Part shown: one piece after another, positions 9,881 to 17,315 of the stretch
Numbering within the stretch: position 1 is the stretch's first letter
How the letters are laid out: each line of letters starts with the position of its first letter
Assembly (NCBI GenBank): GCA_017620525.1
Contig: JAGAUY010000059.1
Location: forward strand, 1 to 46,077
Origin: Oscillospiraceae bacterium
Lineage (GTDB): Bacteria; Bacillota; Clostridia; Oscillospirales; Oscillospiraceae
Direction of reading: 5' to 3'
DNA: 46,077 bases
Program-made: the position numbers and the translations under genes
The notes under the pieces: generated by a model
Told to the model about the DNA's origin: nothing
The model's input: only the letters and a program-made list of their open reading frames with translations
Database searches by the model: none

Positions 9881-9919
9881 ACTCAATACCGCCCGTTCAT
9901 CACGCGGGCGGCATTGAGC
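9881..9919. other. Strong inverted repeat upstream of the riboswitch
   Basis: CTCAATACCGCCCG pairs with CGGGCGGCATTGAG around a 9-nt loop, with a second CCGCTGA/TCAGCGG hairpin at about 9851-9867. Neither has a T-run. Function unknown. Confidence 0.5.
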
Positions 9920-9962
9920 AGGGTGAAAGCTGTTCTTAGATCAATTCAAACAACTTTCAATC

Positions 9963-9993
9963 AAAAGCTGTCCAAGGGCAATCCGACAGCTTT
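9963..9993 (-). terminator. Probable terminator of the 10083-10496 gene
   Basis: On the minus strand AAAGCTGTC pairs with GACAGCTTT, followed by a short TTTTG run, about 90 bp after the upstream gene ends. Confidence 0.5.
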
Positions 9994-10082
9994 GGGTGGA
10001 AAGCGACTACTCCCATAATCGCTTTCTTTATTACAGATCCGCGCAAGGGGGTACACGGATCGGCAACACAAGGTCATTCTGC

Positions 10083-10496
10083 TTATTTTTTCTCTCGCTT
10101 CTGTTTCTTTTCCTGCTGCTCTCTGAGCCGCTGCTGGGCTTTCTGCTTCTTAATTGCCTTCTTCTGACGGTATACGGTCTTCTGCTGTTCCACTTCCTCG
10201 TGGTATCGGGCAAAATTAGCAGGTTTGTTGGCAATCGTGGGTTGGGGCAGTTTGGCTTTGCGCAGCACCAGTTCCCAGGACTCAAAACGCTTCAGGATCA
10301 TTTCTCCACCAACAATTTCTCTGTGCCAGGGAGAATGTCCCAGCTTTTCAGCACACTCTCTCACATAAGAGAGCAGCTGCTCGTCAGAATCATTTTCATG
10401 CTCCAGCGCAAACTGTTCCTCCTGCGCCTGCAAGGATTCTGTAACCATACGGCGGATCACCGCCTCATAAATCTCATGTCTTTTAGGGTACGGCAT
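10083..10496 (-). CDS. Small basic protein with homing-endonuclease-associated (HNH) repeat, under tandem cobalamin riboswitches
   Basis: This 137-residue protein has one copy of the pattern found in HNH-associated repeats, at about 37-83: DSDEQLLSYVRECAEKLGHS, then RFESWELVLRKAKL. The C-terminal third (about 95-137) is a highly charged Lys/Gln/Arg helix (QKKAIKKQKAQQRLREQQEK), likely a coiled coil or nucleic-acid-binding tail. No nuclease catalytic motif is present. The ATG has an AAGGA site just upstream, and the riboswitch terminator at 10521-10547 ends 24 bp before it. Why a cobalamin riboswitch should control such a protein is unclear; a DNA- or RNA-binding regulator of the neighbouring operon is one guess. 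Confidence 0.8.
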   Translation of the reverse strand: MPYPKRHEIYEAVIRRMVTESLQAQEEQFALEHENDSDEQLLSYVRECAEKLGHSPWHREIVGGEMILKRFESWELVLRKAKLPQPTIANKPANFARYHEEVEQQKTVYRQKKAIKKQKAQQRLREQQEKKQKREKK

Positions 10497-10520
10497 TGTT
10501 CCTTCTCTTCCTCAAATATA

Positions 10521-10547
10521 AAAAGCGCCGGTATGCATACCGACGCT
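10521..10547 (-). terminator. Riboswitch terminator before the 10083-10496 gene
   Basis: On the minus strand AAGCGTCGGTAT pairs with ATACCGGCGCTT around a 3-nt-or-less loop and is followed by TTTTTATATTT. It sits between the second aptamer and the start codon, as expected for a transcriptional riboswitch. Confidence 0.85.
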
Positions 10548-10631
10548 TGCCTGAAAATGGGCGCACTACCCCTAGGGTAATACGTGTACACCTTGAGAAA
10601 CGCGTCGCAGCATACAAATAATTCCGTTGTT

Positions 10632-10805
10632 CCATGTAAGTCTCCTGGCTTGTGCTTCGCGCAATTGCGCACGGCTCCATTCCTACCTTCTCAGATCTCT
10701 CCAATGGCGGACTTTCGTCCAACGGTTTCCCGCTTCGGATGGTGCCTAGCACTCACAGTACCGGTCGTGTGGGTTCTTACCCCGTTCATCTAAAGGCAAA
10801 TACCT
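10632..10805 (-). promoter_or_regulatory. Cobalamin riboswitch, second of a tandem pair
   Basis: The minus strand shows a GGGGTAAGAACCC core, GACCGGTACTGTGAGTGC, GCCATTGGAGAGATCTGAGAAGG and the B12 box AAGCCAGGAGACTTAC at about 10637-10652. A strong terminator (10521-10547) follows. I see no clear promoter of its own between it and the upstream riboswitch, so it is probably reached by read-through from that unit. Confidence 0.9.
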
Positions 10806-10863
10806 GGATATTTCTATCTGTACGGTAAATGCCAGCATGGTACATCTCTATATGTAATTGTGA

Positions 10864-10901
10864 AAAAATAAAAGCCGCAATGGCAAAATGCCAAAGCGAC
10901 C
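10864..10901 (-). terminator. Terminator of the upstream tandem riboswitch
   Basis: On the minus strand GTCGC-TT-TGGCA pairs with TGCCA-TT-GCGGC and is followed by TTTTATTTTTTC. It lies between the two aptamers. Confidence 0.8.
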
Positions 10902-10977
10902 GAATTTCTCGCCCCTAACCTTGTCCCTCGTCAGAGTATGGATACACAAGCCTCCTGACGCCCTTCAAGCTCGATCA

Positions 10978-11150
10978 TGGCCGACATTCTGGCTCATGCA
11001 TTGGGGAGAGGAATCCCTCCTGCGTTCACATTCCGCCTTCCCAGTTTCCCAGTGACCGGATCACTCCATGAATGTAAACTCCTGCATATACAGCAACGGG
11101 CAAAGCTCCGGACTCTCACCGGATTTCCTAATCTCCGCACCTGCCATTCC
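10978..11150 (-). promoter_or_regulatory. Cobalamin riboswitch, first of a tandem pair
   Basis: Minus-strand landmarks are GGAAATCCGGTGAGAGTCC, CCCGTTGCTGTATATGC, CCGGTCACTGGGAAACTGGG, AAGGCGGAA and a B12-box-like GAGCCAGAATGTCGGCC at 10980-10996. No open reading frame lies between this unit and the next riboswitch, so it seems to act in series with it rather than on a gene of its own. Confidence 0.88.
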
Positions 11151-11230
11151 TGACAGTCTTGATGGGAGACGCCATGCAGCTTATTCAGTTTGATGTATGG
11201 GCGTAATCGCACCATTACATCTACGCTGAC

Positions 11231-11259
11231 ATTATATCCTCTTCCCAATAAAAAGTCAA
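11231..11259 (-). promoter_or_regulatory. Promoter of the tandem riboswitch leader
   Basis: Minus-strand -35 TTGACT (11259-11254), 17-bp spacer and -10 TATAAT (11236-11231). Transcription would start near 11224 and enter the first aptamer about 75 nt later. Confidence 0.85.
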
Positions 11260-11314
11260 TAGCAGGGAAATGATACGAATACGCTTGCATCGATATCATT
11301 CGTCCAGTTACCAA

Positions 11315-11345
11315 ATAAAAAGCACCCGGCGAGCCTGCCGGATGC
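11315..11345 (-). terminator. Terminator of the DUF2284 operon
   Basis: Minus-strand GCATCCGGC pairs with GCCGGGTGC and is followed by TTTTTATTT, 10 bp after the stop of the small gene at 11355. Confidence 0.88.
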
Positions 11346-11354
11346 CATTTGTCT

Positions 11355-11579
11355 TCAATCCTCTGTGAAGCTGTATTTGATTTGCTTTGCACCCACATCC
11401 AGAGATATTACGATCTCTCCATCTGGCTTCACCGTGACCTGCAATTCTCCGTCTTTTTCGATGGAACGGATATGGGCTACAGGATCGTCGGTGGTAACAG
11501 TCTGCACCTGCACCACTTTGGGAGACTTACCGCCACAAGGAGGCTGGCGGCGCTCTATGATCAGCTCATAGGTTTTCAT
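11355..11579 (-). CDS. Small conserved-looking hypothetical protein
   Basis: A 74-residue protein whose start overlaps the DUF2284 stop by an ATGA-type 4-nt overlap, so the two are translationally coupled. It has no signal peptide or membrane segment. It begins with a basic strand (MKTYELIIERRQPP), has CGGKSPK, and ends in a beta-rich part (GELQVTVKPDGEIVISLDVG). I do not recognise the family. Coupling suggests that it works with the DUF2284 protein. Confidence 0.7.
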   Translation of the reverse strand: MKTYELIIERRQPPCGGKSPKVVQVQTVTTDDPVAHIRSIEKDGELQVTVKPDGEIVISLDVGAKQIKYSFTED

Positions 11580-12124
11580 TCCGCTTTCTCCTTGTAAGCA
11601 AACATACCAAACAGATACAGCTTATCCTGTTCCCACGCAAATTTTAGGCCGCCTTCCTTTGCCAGCTTCGCCACGTCGATGCAGTAGGCGGACATACAAC
11701 TGATTCGCTTTTCCGGGAACGCACAGGGTTCATTCATTACCCGCTTACAGGGATCACACAGGGGGCAGCCGCCGTAGCCCAGACAAAAGCCTTTCAATCC
11801 TGCCTGACGCAGCTTTTCTGTCAACCGCAGAATCATGGCATTGTGGGTTTTCTTGGATTCCAGTATCCCAGCCTTGTTCTCATAGCTTCCAATCTCCCAG
11901 ATAGACTGGAGCACCAGTGCCTTGTCCTGTGCCATCAGCCGCTGACGGGTCTCCTCCACGGTGCCGCAGTCTGGCGGGCAGGAGTAATTGGCATTGAATT
12001 TTCCACACAGGTTTTCCTCGCAGAAAGGCCGGAACTTGGCATCCACTACGATCTCCGACGTTGGAATGATGGCGGCAGTAAAGTCTGCCTCCTGTGCAAT
12101 TTCCAAAAGCTGTGTATCTGTCAT
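11576..12124 (-). CDS. DUF2284 predicted metal-binding protein
   Basis: A 182-residue cysteine-rich protein. It has the DUF2284 pattern: CEENLCGKFNANYSCPPDCG near residues 37-56, GYGGCPLCDPCKRVMNEPC near 117-135, and a late SCMSAYC motif. The many conserved cysteines suggest metal or Fe-S binding; the reaction is not known to me. The start at 12124 is chosen for the AAAGGGTG site just upstream, rather than an upstream in-frame start. It shares about the same layout as the frameshifted gene at 14574-15114, so this locus has two paralogues on opposite strands around the MATE and LysR genes. Confidence 0.88.
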   Translation of the reverse strand: MTDTQLLEIAQEADFTAAIIPTSEIVVDAKFRPFCEENLCGKFNANYSCPPDCGTVEETRQRLMAQDKALVLQSIWEIGSYENKAGILESKKTHNAMILRLTEKLRQAGLKGFCLGYGGCPLCDPCKRVMNEPCAFPEKRISCMSAYCIDVAKLAKEGGLKFAWEQDKLYLFGMFAYKEKAE

Positions 12125-12215
12125 AAGTATCACCCTTTCTCTTTTAAAGCATAGCACAGTCAAAAAGCATTTTCAAGATAATAAAGGGACCCGACCATAT
12201 GGATTTCTTCGCTGC

Positions 12216-13553
12216 TTACCTTGTTTTATTCCGTATACCGCTGCGATAGAAAGCTATCGATATGATCGTAGCTACGCTCCAGCCCACCGGCCATGCGCAC
12301 CAGATTCCGGTTGCGCCCAAAGCCGTCCCGGACAGTACAAAGGCCAGTGCCACCCGTAGGATCAGGTCTGTGAAGGTAGCTGTCATAAACTGTTTCATCA
12401 ATCCCGCACCCCGGAGGATTCCATCTGCCACCAACTTGGCTGAAACCACGAAGTAGAACGGGGACAGAATTCGCAGGAACATAACGCCGGTATCCAGTGC
12501 CAGCTCCGTAGGTTCATCCAGGAAGAATCCCATCAAGCCTCTGCCCCAGAGGAAGTACAGCGCAGTCAGCGGAACGCACAGTGACCATACCAGCTTCAGT
12601 CCGGCAGAAAAGCCCGCCTTGACCCGGTCCCATTTCCCTGCGCCGATGTTCTGGGCAGTAAAATTGGAAATGCCGTTGCCCAGGGTCGTAAAGGATGTGA
12701 TCACCAGATTGTTCAGCTTCACCGCGGCGGAATAGCCTGCCATCACATCGGTTCCAAAACCGTTGATCACACCCTGAATGATGATGTTGCCGATGGAAAT
12801 AAAGCTTTGCTGGATCGTACTGGGTACCGCAATAACAACAAACCGCTTCAGGAGTTTCCCTGAGAATATCTGTACTTTTCCCTCTGCGGGAATCTTCCGA
12901 AGCCGCAGCATCACGACCAGCACCGCCAGCACACAGCTGACACCCTGGCACAGGAAAGTGGCCCATGCAACGCCGGCCACACCCATATCAAAGGCTTCCA
13001 CGAACAGAATGTCCATGCAGATATTGCTCAGTGAGGACACAGCGAGGAATAAAAATGGTGTCTTGCTGTCACCCAAGGCAGAGAAAATACCCGTAGCTAT
13101 GTTATAGAAGAAAACAAAGGGCAGACCCCATACATAAATATCCAGATAGAGCTTGGAATCCGCAAACACTTCCTTTGGCGTATTGATAAGCCCAAGCAAG
13201 CTGTCGCAGCCCAGCAGACCCACCAGCATCAGGCACAGGCAGGTCGCAGCAGTGGTGATCATGGATGTGTAAACCGCTGTTTTCATTCTGCGGAATTCCT
13301 TCGCACCGAAAAGCTGCGACACCACAACGGAACAGCCTATATTGCAGCCAAAGGCAAAGGCAATAAAAATCAGAGTAATCTCGTAACTGTTGCCCACCGC
13401 CGCCAGCGCATTCTGTCCGATAAATTTACCCGCTACCCAGCTATCCGCGATGTTATAAAGCTGCTGGAAGATGATGCTGCCAAACAGCGGCAGGCAAAAC
13501 TTCCAAAGCACGGTACTGGGTTTTCCCACTGTCAGATCCTTATTCACAATCAT
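12216..13553 (-). CDS. MATE-family multidrug/metabolite efflux transporter
   Basis: About 445 residues with roughly twelve hydrophobic segments and the MATE layout: FCLPLFGSIIFQQLYNIADSWVAGKFIG near the start and a second half beginning around AVKLNNLVITSF. MATE proteins export cations or drugs in exchange for H+ or Na+. The start could be ATG 13553 or GTG 13547; a GAGGTG site favours GTG slightly, and the first residues are not conserved. It is divergent from the LysR gene at 13666 with a 112-bp gap, which suggests that the LysR protein regulates it. Confidence 0.92.
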   Translation of the reverse strand: MIVNKDLTVGKPSTVLWKFCLPLFGSIIFQQLYNIADSWVAGKFIGQNALAAVGNSYEITLIFIAFAFGCNIGCSVVVSQLFGAKEFRRMKTAVYTSMITTAATCLCLMLVGLLGCDSLLGLINTPKEVFADSKLYLDIYVWGLPFVFFYNIATGIFSALGDSKTPFLFLAVSSLSNICMDILFVEAFDMGVAGVAWATFLCQGVSCVLAVLVVMLRLRKIPAEGKVQIFSGKLLKRFVVIAVPSTIQQSFISIGNIIIQGVINGFGTDVMAGYSAAVKLNNLVITSFTTLGNGISNFTAQNIGAGKWDRVKAGFSAGLKLVWSLCVPLTALYFLWGRGLMGFFLDEPTELALDTGVMFLRILSPFYFVVSAKLVADGILRGAGLMKQFMTATFTDLILRVALAFVLSGTALGATGIWCAWPVGWSVATIISIAFYRSGIRNKTR

Positions 13554-13665
13554 ACACCTCATCTCGCTGTATTCATCCAACGCATGATACCCTTGACAGC
13601 CGGAAAAGTAAAATGTATAGTTGAGATAGCATCTATATCTAATTGACATGATTTGAGGTGGCATC

Positions 13666-14577
13666 ATGCATATCAATCTGGATTCCTACCGGGTGTTCTA
13701 TTATGTGGCGCAGTACCGCAGCTTCACCAAAGCGGCGGAATTGCTCTACAGCAATCAGCCCAACGTGACCCGGACGATCAAAAATCTGGAGCAAGCCCTG
13801 GACTGTACGCTCTTTAACCGCACCAGCCGCAATGTTCAGCTGACTCCGGAGGGCGAAGAGCTGTTCTCCCACATCGCCCCCGCCATGCAGCAGATCAAGG
13901 CAGGAGAAGAATCCGTTCTGCTTCACAGCAAGCTTCAAGGCGGCACCATCAGCATCGGTGTCAGTGAGATTGCCCTACATCTGGTCCTCTTACCCGTGCT
14001 GGAAGCTTTCCGTCAGGAATATCCGGGCATCCGCCTGCGGATCTTTAACTCCAATTCCCAGCAGGCGGTTTCCGCGCTGAAAAATAAATTGGTGGATTTC
14101 TCCCTTGTTACACCTCCCACCCAGGAATCCGAAGCTTTTCTTTGCACCCCAGTTGCAGCATTTCAGGAGGTTCCTGTATGCGGGAAAGCGTATTTTCATT
14201 TAGTAGATCAGACTCTGAACTTGGATGAATTGATTTCGTTGCCCATGATCAGCCTATGTAAAGGCACATCTACCCATCAGCTCTATACGGACTGGTTCCG
14301 GGAACACGATCTATCTTTCTCTCCTGACATTGAAGCGGCAACCGCAGATCAGATTCTCCCCATGGTCCGTGCAAATCTGGGAATTGGCTTTATACCGGAG
14401 CAGGCTGCGAAAAAAGCCGCCGCAGATGGCAGCATCTCGATTCTAAAGCCGAAGGAGAATCCCCCAAAGCGAACCATTTCCCTCCTAAAACGAAAGGATA
14501 TGCCCTTGAGCATTGCCGCAGTAGAACTGGAACGAATGCTGCTTCATCGCAAACAAGAAAAGGATGGTGCATTATGA
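13666..14577 (+). CDS. LysR-family transcriptional regulator
   Basis: A 303-residue protein with an N-terminal winged helix (SFTKAAELLYSNQPNVTRTIKNLE, residues about 18-41) and a periplasmic-binding-protein-like effector domain from about 90 (GGTISIGVSEIA). LysR proteins bind operators near their own and divergent promoters. It is transcribed away from the MATE gene and overlaps the next DUF2284 frame by 4 nt (ATGA), so it is cotranscribed with it. Its ligand is unknown. Confidence 0.93.
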   Translation: MHINLDSYRVFYYVAQYRSFTKAAELLYSNQPNVTRTIKNLEQALDCTLFNRTSRNVQLTPEGEELFSHIAPAMQQIKAGEESVLLHSKLQGGTISIGVSEIALHLVLLPVLEAFRQEYPGIRLRIFNSNSQQAVSALKNKLVDFSLVTPPTQESEAFLCTPVAAFQEVPVCGKAYFHLVDQTLNLDELISLPMISLCKGTSTHQLYTDWFREHDLSFSPDIEAATADQILPMVRANLGIGFIPEQAAKKAAADGSISILKPKENPPKRTISLLKRKDMPLSIAAVELERMLLHRKQEKDGAL

Positions 14578-15114
14578 CCAGTGAACAAATCATTCAATAT
14601 GCCGTGGAGGAAGGCTTCGCTGCCGCTGCCATTGTGGATACCGGCGACATCGTATTTGATCCTTCCTTTTGCCCCTACTGCGAAGAAAATCTCTGCGGCC
14701 AGTATGGCGCCAACTATTCCTGCCCTCCCGATTGTGGCAGCCCGGAAGCGATGAAACAAAAGGTGCTTGCACATAAGAAGGCGTTGGTGCTGCAGACCAT
14801 CTGGGAGATCTCCGATTACTCCGACGTGACCATGATCAAGCCCGCCAAAGCATCCTACAACGCTTCAGAGATTCGTCTTAGTGAAGCGGCTCCGGTCAGA
14901 GGGGTGCGACGGATTCATCGTAGGAGCCAGCGGCTGTGCCTTGTGCAGTCCCTGCGTACGTGCCCAAGGTGAACCCTGTCGCTTCCCGGAGTATCAGTAT
15001 TCCTGTATGTCCGCCTACTGCATCTTCGTCAAAAGATTAGCGGATAAGTGCGGTATGGAGTATGATTGTGGTAACGGTCTGCTGGCTTTCTTTGGAATGT
15101 ATGTTTTCGATTGA
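14574..15114 (+). pseudogene. DUF2284 gene with a one-base frameshift
   Basis: The first part (14574 to about 14880) encodes CPYCEENLCGQYGANYSCPPDCG and KALVLQTIWEIS, and the rest is carried in the next frame from about 14881 to 15114 (KRLRSEGCDGFIVGASGCALC, SCMSAYCIFVKRL). Joining the frames gives a full-length homologue of the 11576-12124 protein. Comparison puts the shift at about 14875-14884, where one extra base (for example in CTTAGTGAAG) restores the frame. It may be a real inactivating mutation, an assembly or sequencing error, or programmed slippage. The first explanation is weakened by the otherwise intact sequence on both sides. Confidence 0.82.
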
Positions 15115-15167
15115 CTTTCTCCCGATGGCAACTTATAATCATTGATAACAAACGAATATGTTCTTGT

Positions 15168-15345
15168 GGCTGTATGGTACGCAGGTCGGCTGTACAGCTT
15201 AAAAAGAGAATGGGGTGAAAAGCCCCGCACGCAACGGTGCTGTAAGTATCGAGAGGTTTGTTTCGTCGGTGGAAGCCGGTCATTGGGGAAACCTGAGAAG
15301 GCAGAAACTTATCCTCGTATGAGATGCGAGTCAGAAGAACTACAA
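15168..15345 (+). promoter_or_regulatory. Cobalamin riboswitch (upstream of the sortase gene)
   Basis: Plus-strand landmarks: GAGAATGGGGTGAAAAGCCCC, CGCAACGGTGCTGTAAG, GGAAGCCGGTCATTGGGGAAACC, TGAGAAGGC and a B12-box-like GCGAGTCAGAAGAACT at about 15326-15341. A GC-rich terminator (15399-15430) follows before the sortase start. A ligand-bound state would favour termination and low sortase expression. Confidence 0.88.
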
Positions 15346-15398
15346 GAGCAAGAATTGCAGGGTCACTCCCCTGCTTATTTGTGTTGCGTAAAAGCGTT

Positions 15399-15430
15399 CG
15401 CGGCAGTCTGTCAGGCTGCCGCGATTTTTA
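15399..15430 (+). terminator. Riboswitch terminator before the sortase gene
   Basis: CGCGGCAG pairs with CTGCCGCG and is followed by ATTTTTATTTT, 24 bp before the ATG at 15454. A weaker GCAGGG/CCCTGC hairpin at 15357-15374 could be the competing stem. Confidence 0.85.
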
Positions 15431-15453
15431 TTTTCGCAGAAAGAGGTCTTTCC

Positions 15454-16278
15454 ATGAAAGTTCAGCGTATTCTAATCAACATCATAATCGTACTCTTAGT
15501 TATTATATTTCTAATGTGCGGTTATCTGGTAATCGATTATTTCCGGGAAAGCAACACCCAGCAGGAGCAATTCAATAATCTTGCCTCGCTTGTTGAGCAG
15601 GCACAAAATCCGCCCTCTCTCCCTGTCGAAAACGAAACCACCCTTCCTGCCGACATTTCCGATGAAACAGCTCCGACCGCTGAGACTGAAGGAACTGAAT
15701 CAGGCGGAATTTTACCGGAATACGCACAGCTTTATGAACTGAACTCCGACATTGTTGGATGGATCAAAATCGACAACACCTCCATCAATTACCCCGTTAT
15801 GCAGACTCCTGACAGCAAAGACTACTATCTTCGCCGTGACTTTTATAAAAATTACAGTTCCCACGGCTGCATCTTTGTCCGGGAAGAATGCGATGTATCT
15901 GCACCATCCGATAACATTACGATTTACGGCCACCATATGCGTGACGGCAGTATGTTTTCCGATCTTGATGATTTCACAAGCTATACTTTCTGGGAAGAAA
16001 ATGGAGTCTTTACATTTGATACACTGACGGAACATCATGCATACCAGGTATTTGCGGTATTCAAAACAACGACCAGTGCCGGAGAAGGTTTTGCTTACCA
16101 TCAGTTTGTTGATGGAACTGAATCTGAGTTTAACGATTTTGTTGCGACCTGCCAAAGCCTTGCTTTTTATGATACGGGTATTACCCCCGTATATGGTGAT
16201 AAGATCATCTGCCTGTCCACCTGCGAGTATTCGCAGGCCAACGGCCGCTTGGTGGTAGCTGCTGTAAGAATCAGCTAA
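15454..16278 (+). CDS. srtB: Class B sortase
   Basis: A 274-residue protein with an N-terminal membrane anchor (about 6-28, IIIVLLVIIFLMCGYLVI), a low-complexity linker and a sortase domain from about 85. The catalytic triad is visible: His in YGHHM, Cys in CLSTCEY, and Arg in LVVAAVRIS. DIVGWIKIDNTSINYPVMQ and the TC-E context fit class B. Sortases cleave sorting signals and link proteins to the cell wall outside the membrane. The start is ATG 15454 with an AGAGG site; the frame is open further upstream but that stretch is riboswitch. The cohesin protein at 3586-5217 (SAQTGD tail) is the only clear substrate candidate in the window, and both genes lie behind cobalamin riboswitches. Confidence 0.93.
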   Translation: MKVQRILINIIIVLLVIIFLMCGYLVIDYFRESNTQQEQFNNLASLVEQAQNPPSLPVENETTLPADISDETAPTAETEGTESGGILPEYAQLYELNSDIVGWIKIDNTSINYPVMQTPDSKDYYLRRDFYKNYSSHGCIFVREECDVSAPSDNITIYGHHMRDGSMFSDLDDFTSYTFWEENGVFTFDTLTEHHAYQVFAVFKTTTSAGEGFAYHQFVDGTESEFNDFVATCQSLAFYDTGITPVYGDKIICLSTCEYSQANGRLVVAAVRIS

Positions 16279-16387
16279 AACGAAATTCCAATTCCCCGGA
16301 GCTTTATTTTCACAAATTCTCCGCAATTATGGTTCCCAGATTCTCCGTTTTTCCCATTGAATTATCTACATACAAATGGTAGAATTA

Positions 16388-16490
16388 CGAGGTTATCGTG
16401 GGAAACAGGTGCAAATCCTGTACGGGGCCGCCGCCGTGAAGTACATCCAAAAAATCTGTACCAGTCGGTTTCACGAATAGCCAAATACTC
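16388..16490 (+). promoter_or_regulatory. Cobalamin riboswitch, compact variant (upstream of DUF4430 lipoprotein)
   Basis: Plus-strand landmarks are GTGGGAAACAGGTGCAAATCC, ACGGGGCCGCCGCCGTGA and a final GCCAAATACTCG that resembles the B12 box. The aptamer is shorter than the other four. The 50 nt to the start codon contain no clear terminator; TAAGCATTTTC-like pairing near the AAGGAG site (16530-16536) could block ribosome binding instead. Confidence 0.75.
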
Positions 16491-16544
16491 GTTATAAGCT
16501 GCGAGCACCAGCGAAGGAGAAAATGCTTATAAGGAGAACCTGAA

Positions 16545-17297
16545 ATGAAAAAACTGATTTCCCTGCTGCTGGTTCTGGTCATGGCCTTTGGCCTGGTCGC
16601 CTGCGGCACCGCCGATGCTCCCGAAACCACCGAGGGCACCACGGAAGACACTTCTGCTGAAACCACTGCTTCTACCGAAGCCGAGGTTGCAGGTGTTGCT
16701 TTCACCGTTGTTGTGACCGATCTGGACGGCACTGATACCACCTTTGAGTACACTTCCGATGCAGAATCCGTCGGCGCAGCGCTGCTGGCTGAAGGTCTGA
16801 TCGCTGGTGACGAGAGCGAATACGGCCTGTATGTCACCTCTGTCAATGGCATCACCGCTGACTGGACCACAGAAAACGCCTACTGGGCATTCTACATCGA
16901 TGGCGAGTACGCTCAGACCGGTGTGGACGCTACTGAGATCACCGAGGGCACTACTTACTCTTTTGTTAAGACCATTTCCTATACTGTGATGGGCGAAGGT
17001 TCTACCACTTTCTACTTCACCGCACAGGATGTGGACGGCGCTGTGACCAAGTATGAGATCCATACCGATGCCACCACCGTGGGCGAGGCCCTGCTGGCTC
17101 TGGAGCTGATTGCCGGTGATGACAGCGAGTACGGCCTGTATGTCACTTCTGTCAATGGCATCACCGCTGACTGGGACACCGAGAAGGCTTACTGGGCATT
17201 CTACATTGATGGCGAGTATGCTCAGACTGGTGTGGATGCCACCGAGATCGTTGCTGGCAGCATCTACGAGATGGTCAAGACTGTTTCCGAGGAATAA
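16545..17297 (+). CDS. Lipoprotein with two tandem DUF4430 (transcobalamin-C-like) domains
   Basis: A 250-residue protein with a lipoprotein signal (lipobox LVAC, Cys20) and a Thr/Glu/Ser linker (21-50). Two repeats follow (about 51-145 and 150-247). Each has VxDLDG or VxDVDG, a SEYGLYVTSVNGITADW block, AYWAFYIDGEYAQTGVDATEI and a final VKT strand. The repeats are near-identical also at the DNA level (about 16820-16950 and 17120-17250), so the duplication is recent or kept alike by gene conversion. DUF4430 is the domain family that includes the C-terminal part of transcobalamin. With a cobalamin riboswitch upstream, cobalamin or corrinoid binding at the membrane surface is the likely job; no transporter gene lies next to it. 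Start: AAGGAG 8 nt before ATG. Confidence 0.9.
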   Translation: MKKLISLLLVLVMAFGLVACGTADAPETTEGTTEDTSAETTASTEAEVAGVAFTVVVTDLDGTDTTFEYTSDAESVGAALLAEGLIAGDESEYGLYVTSVNGITADWTTENAYWAFYIDGEYAQTGVDATEITEGTTYSFVKTISYTVMGEGSTTFYFTAQDVDGAVTKYEIHTDATTVGEALLALELIAGDDSEYGLYVTSVNGITADWDTEKAYWAFYIDGEYAQTGVDATEIVAGSIYEMVKTVSEE

Positions 17298-17315
17298 TCA
17301 GGAGGAAACAGACAG

